Of a stretch of 15,755 bases of DNA, positions 13,472 to 15,755 are shown piece by piece. The stretch is from NCBI GenBank assembly GCA_028290225.1, contig JAQGKH010000278.1, forward strand, positions 1 through 15,755, read 5' to 3'. The notes beneath the pieces were generated by a model that made no database searches, was not told the origin of the DNA, and saw only the letters and a list, made by a program, of their open reading frames with translations. Position numbers and translations under genes: made by a program. Position 1 is the first letter of the stretch. The number at the start of each line of letters is the position of its first letter. The stretch is from Devosia sp. (GTDB lineage: Bacteria > Pseudomonadota > Alphaproteobacteria > Rhizobiales > Devosiaceae).

Positions 13472-14949
13472 TCGCTGTTCGCCTCGAAACCCTCAATGAC
13501 TTCAGTGAATGGCGCGGCAAGGCGCGGCAATTGCTGTTGGCGGGGGTGCGGCCAGAGCAGGTGGCGTGGCTGGGGCCCGCCGAAGAAAACGGGTTGTTCG
13601 AGGCCGGGGACAGCATGTTGCCGACGGGTGGTGGGCCGGTTGGCAGCGTGCCGCCGGGGTTTATCGAGCTGGGGCAGCTGGCCATCTGCAACAGCCAGCC
13701 CGAGCGCTGGGCCCTGCTGTATCGCTTCCTGTGGCGGCTGGTGCAGGACCGGGCTCTGATGAACTCGGCTTCTGATCCTGATCTGCAGCGGCTGGTCGGC
13801 ATGGCATCGGCAGTGCGACGCGACAGCCACAAGATGAAGGCCTTTGTGCGTTTCAGGGCAATCAGCGATGATAGCGGGCTGGAGCGCTTCGCGGCCTGGT
13901 TCGAGCCCGACCACTTCGTGCTGGAGCGGACGGCGCCGTTCTTCGAGCGGCGCTTTGCCGGCATGATCTGGGCAATCATCACGCCCTATCGCTCCGCTTT
14001 TTGGGACGGGGAAGAGCTGGTGTTCGGGGCAGGCGGGCGCAAAGGCGATGTGCCCGCGGACGACGCGGTTGAGGTGGACTGGAAGACCTATTTTGCGTCC
14101 ATCTTCAACCCGGCCCGGCTCAAGGTCGGGGCAATGAAAGGGGAGATGCCGGTGAAATACTGGCGCAACCTGCCCGAGGCCGAACTCATTGCTCCCTTGA
14201 TCCGGGGCGCGCGAGAAGCGGAGCGGGAGATGATCGAGCGGATTGCCAGCCAACCACCAGCGCGGCATTTGCGGCGCGAGGCCAATGCAACGCCCGCCGC
14301 GGAGCTGGGCGAGGAGCGCCAGATCGCCTCGCTGGAGCAGGCACGCGCGGCCGTGCAGGAATGCCGCCGTTGCCCCTTGTTCGAGTTTGCCACCCAGGCG
14401 GTGTTTGGCGAAGGACCTGAGGCGGCCGATGTGATGTTTGTGGGCGAGCAGCCGGGCGACCAGGAGGATCTGGCAGGGCAGCCCTTTATCGGTCCGGCCG
14501 GCAAGGTGCTCGATGCCGCAATCGAGAAGGTGGGGATCGACCGGACCCAGGTTTACGTCACCAATGCGGTCAAGCATTTCAAGTTCGAGCCGCGTGGCAA
14601 GCGGCGCATCCACCAGAAGCCGAACGGGAGCGAGGTGGAGGCGTGCCGGTTCTGGTTGAACCTGGAACGTGCTTTTGTCCGGCCCAAGGTGATCGTGGCG
14701 CTGGGGGCCACCGCCGCGTCGAGCTTGTTGGGCAAGGCAGTCACGATTTCGCGGCTGCGGGGAGCGCCGATCACCATGGATGATGGGACAACATTGTTTG
14801 TAACCAATCATCCTTCTTTCCTGCTGCGCATTCCCGAGCGGGAGCGGCAGGAGGAGGAGCGGGCCAAGTTCGAGGCCGACCTCGTGCTGGTGCGCGATGC
14901 CATTGCGCAAATGCGGGGCGGATCGCAGTTGACCCCGCCACACTCTTGA
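13468..14949 (+). CDS. udgX: DUF4130-UdgX fusion, uracil-DNA glycosylase-family covalent uracil-binding protein
   Basis: This is a 493-residue two-domain protein. Residues about 1-255 match the DUF4130 (TIGR03915-type) partner of the radical SAM family, with HKMKAFVRFRAI (121-132), FEPDHFVLERTAPFFERRFA (145-164) and MPVKYWRNLPEA (227-238). Residues about 285-485 are UdgX: Fe-S ligands C299 and C302 in CRRCPLF, probably C393, the active-site loop GEQPGDQED (326-334), and the specific KRRIH insertion (378-382). His382 of that insertion is equivalent to M. smegmatis His109, which links covalently to the excised deoxyuridine site. The loop NHPS lies at 447-450. All key residues are present. In many genomes the two domains are separate genes or are fused like this. 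It starts inside the radical SAM stop codon (ATGA). Confidence 0.94.
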   Translation: MIAVRLETLNDFSEWRGKARQLLLAGVRPEQVAWLGPAEENGLFEAGDSMLPTGGGPVGSVPPGFIELGQLAICNSQPERWALLYRFLWRLVQDRALMNSASDPDLQRLVGMASAVRRDSHKMKAFVRFRAISDDSGLERFAAWFEPDHFVLERTAPFFERRFAGMIWAIITPYRSAFWDGEELVFGAGGRKGDVPADDAVEVDWKTYFASIFNPARLKVGAMKGEMPVKYWRNLPEAELIAPLIRGAREAEREMIERIASQPPARHLRREANATPAAELGEERQIASLEQARAAVQECRRCPLFEFATQAVFGEGPEAADVMFVGEQPGDQEDLAGQPFIGPAGKVLDAAIEKVGIDRTQVYVTNAVKHFKFEPRGKRRIHQKPNGSEVEACRFWLNLERAFVRPKVIVALGATAASSLLGKAVTISRLRGAPITMDDGTTLFVTNHPSFLLRIPERERQEEERAKFEADLVLVRDAIAQMRGGSQLTPPHS

Positions 14950-14974
14950 CATGGCCGCCGCTCAAAACTAGGTA
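14945..14974 (+). promoter_or_regulatory. Probable promoter of the tRNA-Met gene
   Basis: CTTGACA (14945-14951) is a strong housekeeping -35 box, 17 bases from a weak -10 (TAGGTA, 14969-14974), placing the start about 30 bases before the tRNA. The -35 overlaps the UdgX stop codon (14947-14949). Confidence 0.55.
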
Positions 14975-15009
14975 TTCGCGCATCGACCCCGCTGCGGGCC
15001 GTGCCGTGA

Positions 15010-15086
15010 GGCGGAGTAGCTCAGTTGGTTAGAGCAGCGGAATCATAATCCGTGTGTCCCCAGTTCAAATCTGGGCTTCGCTACCA
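15010..15086 (+). tRNA. tRNA-Met (CAU), elongator type
   Basis: A full cloverleaf is visible, 77 bases with encoded CCA. The acceptor GGCGGAG pairs with CTTCGCT (two G-U pairs); the D arm is GCTC/GAGC. The anticodon stem is GCGGA/TCCGT around ATCATAA, giving anticodon CAT. The T arm is CCCAG-TTCAAAT-CTGGG, and the discriminator A is followed by CCA. The anticodon stem-loop is like elongator Met rather than the initiator or tRNA-Ile2, but the last distinction is by resemblance only. Confidence 0.93.
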
Positions 15087-15090
15087 TTCA

Positions 15091-15117
15091 AAACCCCCGG
15101 GAAACCGGGGGTTTTTG
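15091..15117 (+). terminator. Rho-independent terminator after tRNA-Met
   Basis: AAACCCCCGG and CCGGGGGTTT form a 10-bp stem with a GAAA tetraloop, followed by TTGTTT. It begins 5 bases after the tRNA CCA. Confidence 0.93.
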
Positions 15118-15264
15118 TTTAGGTGGATTTCATCCTGACCCAGTTGCAAGCTAGCACAGCGACTGAGCACCCCCGTTGAATCCATTGATTTTTGCCACGC
15201 GATCTGAACGCGGTAGCACAATTTCAACACAGCACGAGTACGTCCATAACGGGAGGTGCGCGCT

Positions 15265-15435
15265 TTGACTGAAGCATTAGACTTGTCCTACAAGCTGTTT
15301 CAGCGATCAGGTACCAGTAATTGGTGGGTTCGCTTTTCCATCAAAGGCGAAGGCCAAGTGCGCAAATCACTTGAGACCAGCGATGTTGCGTCGGCGCAGC
15401 GCAAAGGTTCCCGAGCGGCTATTATGCTGACATGA
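15265..15435 (+). pseudogene. Truncated tyrosine-recombinase (phage-type integrase) N-terminus
   Basis: The TTG at 15265 follows GGGAGG at a good spacing and gives 56 residues. The first roughly 45, with KLFQRSGTSNWWVRFSIKG and VRKSLETSDVASAQRK, look like the N-terminal arm-binding segment of tyrosine integrases. The reading then becomes unlike the family (GSRAAIMLT) and stops. No core-binding or catalytic (RHRHY) domain is found in any frame downstream, so the gene is a remnant, probably deleted rather than simply frameshifted. It starts 179 bases after a tRNA gene, a usual integration target. The sequence here looks less GC-rich than the rest of the window. The tRNA and its CCA remain intact. 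Confidence 0.65.
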
Positions 15436-15575
15436 GCAACATGATCAGCGAGCGGCTGCCTTCGATTTGGGTTAACGGGCGCACGCACGTCACCAAGCAA
15501 TATGAGGTCAGTGGCAACTGGCCAGGTCCCTTGTACATTTGGCAGTGGCCTGACAGCGTTCAGGCGCATTACTGA
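15432..15575 (+). CDS. Short hypothetical ORF overlapping the integrase remnant (47 aa)
   Basis: The ATG at 15432 overlaps the integrase stop as ATGA and opens 47 codons rich in Trp, Tyr and Pro (MSNMISERLPSIWVNG, ending WPDSVQAHY). There is no good Shine-Dalgarno and I recognise no family. It may be chance sequence or the tail of a gene joined by deletion. An overlapping minus-strand frame (15300-15614) has even less support. Confidence 0.25.
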   Translation: MSNMISERLPSIWVNGRTHVTKQYEVSGNWPGPLYIWQWPDSVQAHY

Positions 15576-15755
15576 TTGTTCGCAGCAATGCGCGCTGTTC
15601 AAGGCAAGGCGCACTGGGAAGGGACCAGCCCGGCACCGGGAGACGGGGTTGAAAGGGGCCGGGATGGTCGTTCAAGCTCCTGCGGGCTTGAATTCATTAA
15701 TTTGGAACTGGCTTCAAAAATTCGCCAATGCCTGCCGTAGCGACGGTTTCATATG
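15576..15755 (+). other. Window end: possible start of an ORF and an inverted repeat; otherwise nothing recognised
   Basis: From an ATG at 15664, preceded by AAGGGG, a frame stays open to the window end (30 codons, beginning MVVQAPAGLNSLIWNW). It is too short to judge. Inside it TTCAAGC (15671-15677) and GCTTGAA (15686-15692) form perfect 7-base arms around 8 bases. No mobile-element end or tRNA 3' duplicate was seen here. Confidence 0.2.

Noticed and set aside
13306..14952. Minus-strand open frame of 548 codons opposite the UdgX fusion
   Set aside because: It has a His/Pro/Gln/Arg-rich shadow composition; the plus strand carries complete DUF4130 and UdgX motifs.
15300..15614. Minus-strand open frame of 104 codons over the integrase remnant
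   Set aside because: No ribosome-binding site or recognisable motif, and the plus strand has an integrase-like N-terminus with a good ribosome-binding site.
1..15755. CRISPR array, tandem repeats, complete insertion sequence, rRNA
   Set aside because: No regularly spaced direct repeats, transposase ORFs or rRNA-like segments were found by reading; the only mobile trace is the integrase remnant.

Overview
This is a GC-rich window, apparently from an alphaproteobacterial chromosome. The FliF-FliG-FliH-FliN-FlbD gene order, the presence of SciP (DUF1153), the CtrA-type and GAAC-N7-GAAC (LexA-type) sites, and the style of the flagellar proteins all point to Alphaproteobacteria. They most likely point to Hyphomicrobiales, perhaps a Devosia-like genus; the genus is inference.

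Layout. (1) Positions 1-5968, minus strand: one tightly packed flagellar operon reading fliF, fliG, fliH, fliN, flbD, a small membrane-type ORF and flhA, with flhA cut by the window edge. Spacings run from a 4-base overlap to 12 bases, so all seven genes are probably cotranscribed from a CtrA-type promoter at about 6032-6050. (2) Positions 6096-6719, plus strand: a glutathione S-transferase, divergent from fliF, ending at a strong bidirectional terminator. (3) Positions 6774-9311, minus strand: sciP (CtrA antagonist), flgD (hook cap) and fliK (hook length control). A near-consensus sigma-54 promoter precedes fliK, with a palindrome about 100 bases further upstream that could be an FlbD enhancer site. 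(4) Positions 9550-10895: mnmA (tRNA 2-thiouridylase), converging with overlapping stops on a small membrane protein. (5) Positions 11038-11988, minus strand: a two-domain extradiol (VOC) dioxygenase of the hydroquinone-cleaving type. (6) Positions 12214-14949, plus strand: a two-gene DNA repair cassette, a radical SAM protein and a DUF4130-UdgX fusion, joined by an ATGA overlap and preceded by a perfect GAAC-N7-GAAC LexA-type box. (7) Positions 15010-15755: tRNA-Met(CAU), a terminator, a truncated integrase start and two doubtful short ORFs in sequence that looks less GC-rich than the rest, consistent with the scar of a mobile element at a tRNA.

How it fits together. The window holds much of a flagellar regulatory circuit of the Caulobacter kind: a CtrA-type site before the basal-body operon, the sigma-54 activator FlbD inside that operon, a sigma-54 promoter on the late hook genes, and SciP, which restrains CtrA. 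The most interesting part is the radical SAM/UdgX pair. It combines a probable SOS operator, a C-terminal pentapeptide (QLSLF) identical to the canonical sliding-clamp-binding motif, and a UdgX carrying the KRRIH loop whose His traps uracil-excision sites covalently. Together these suggest a replication-fork-linked, damage-inducible uracil-processing system whose radical SAM chemistry is, to my knowledge, not established.
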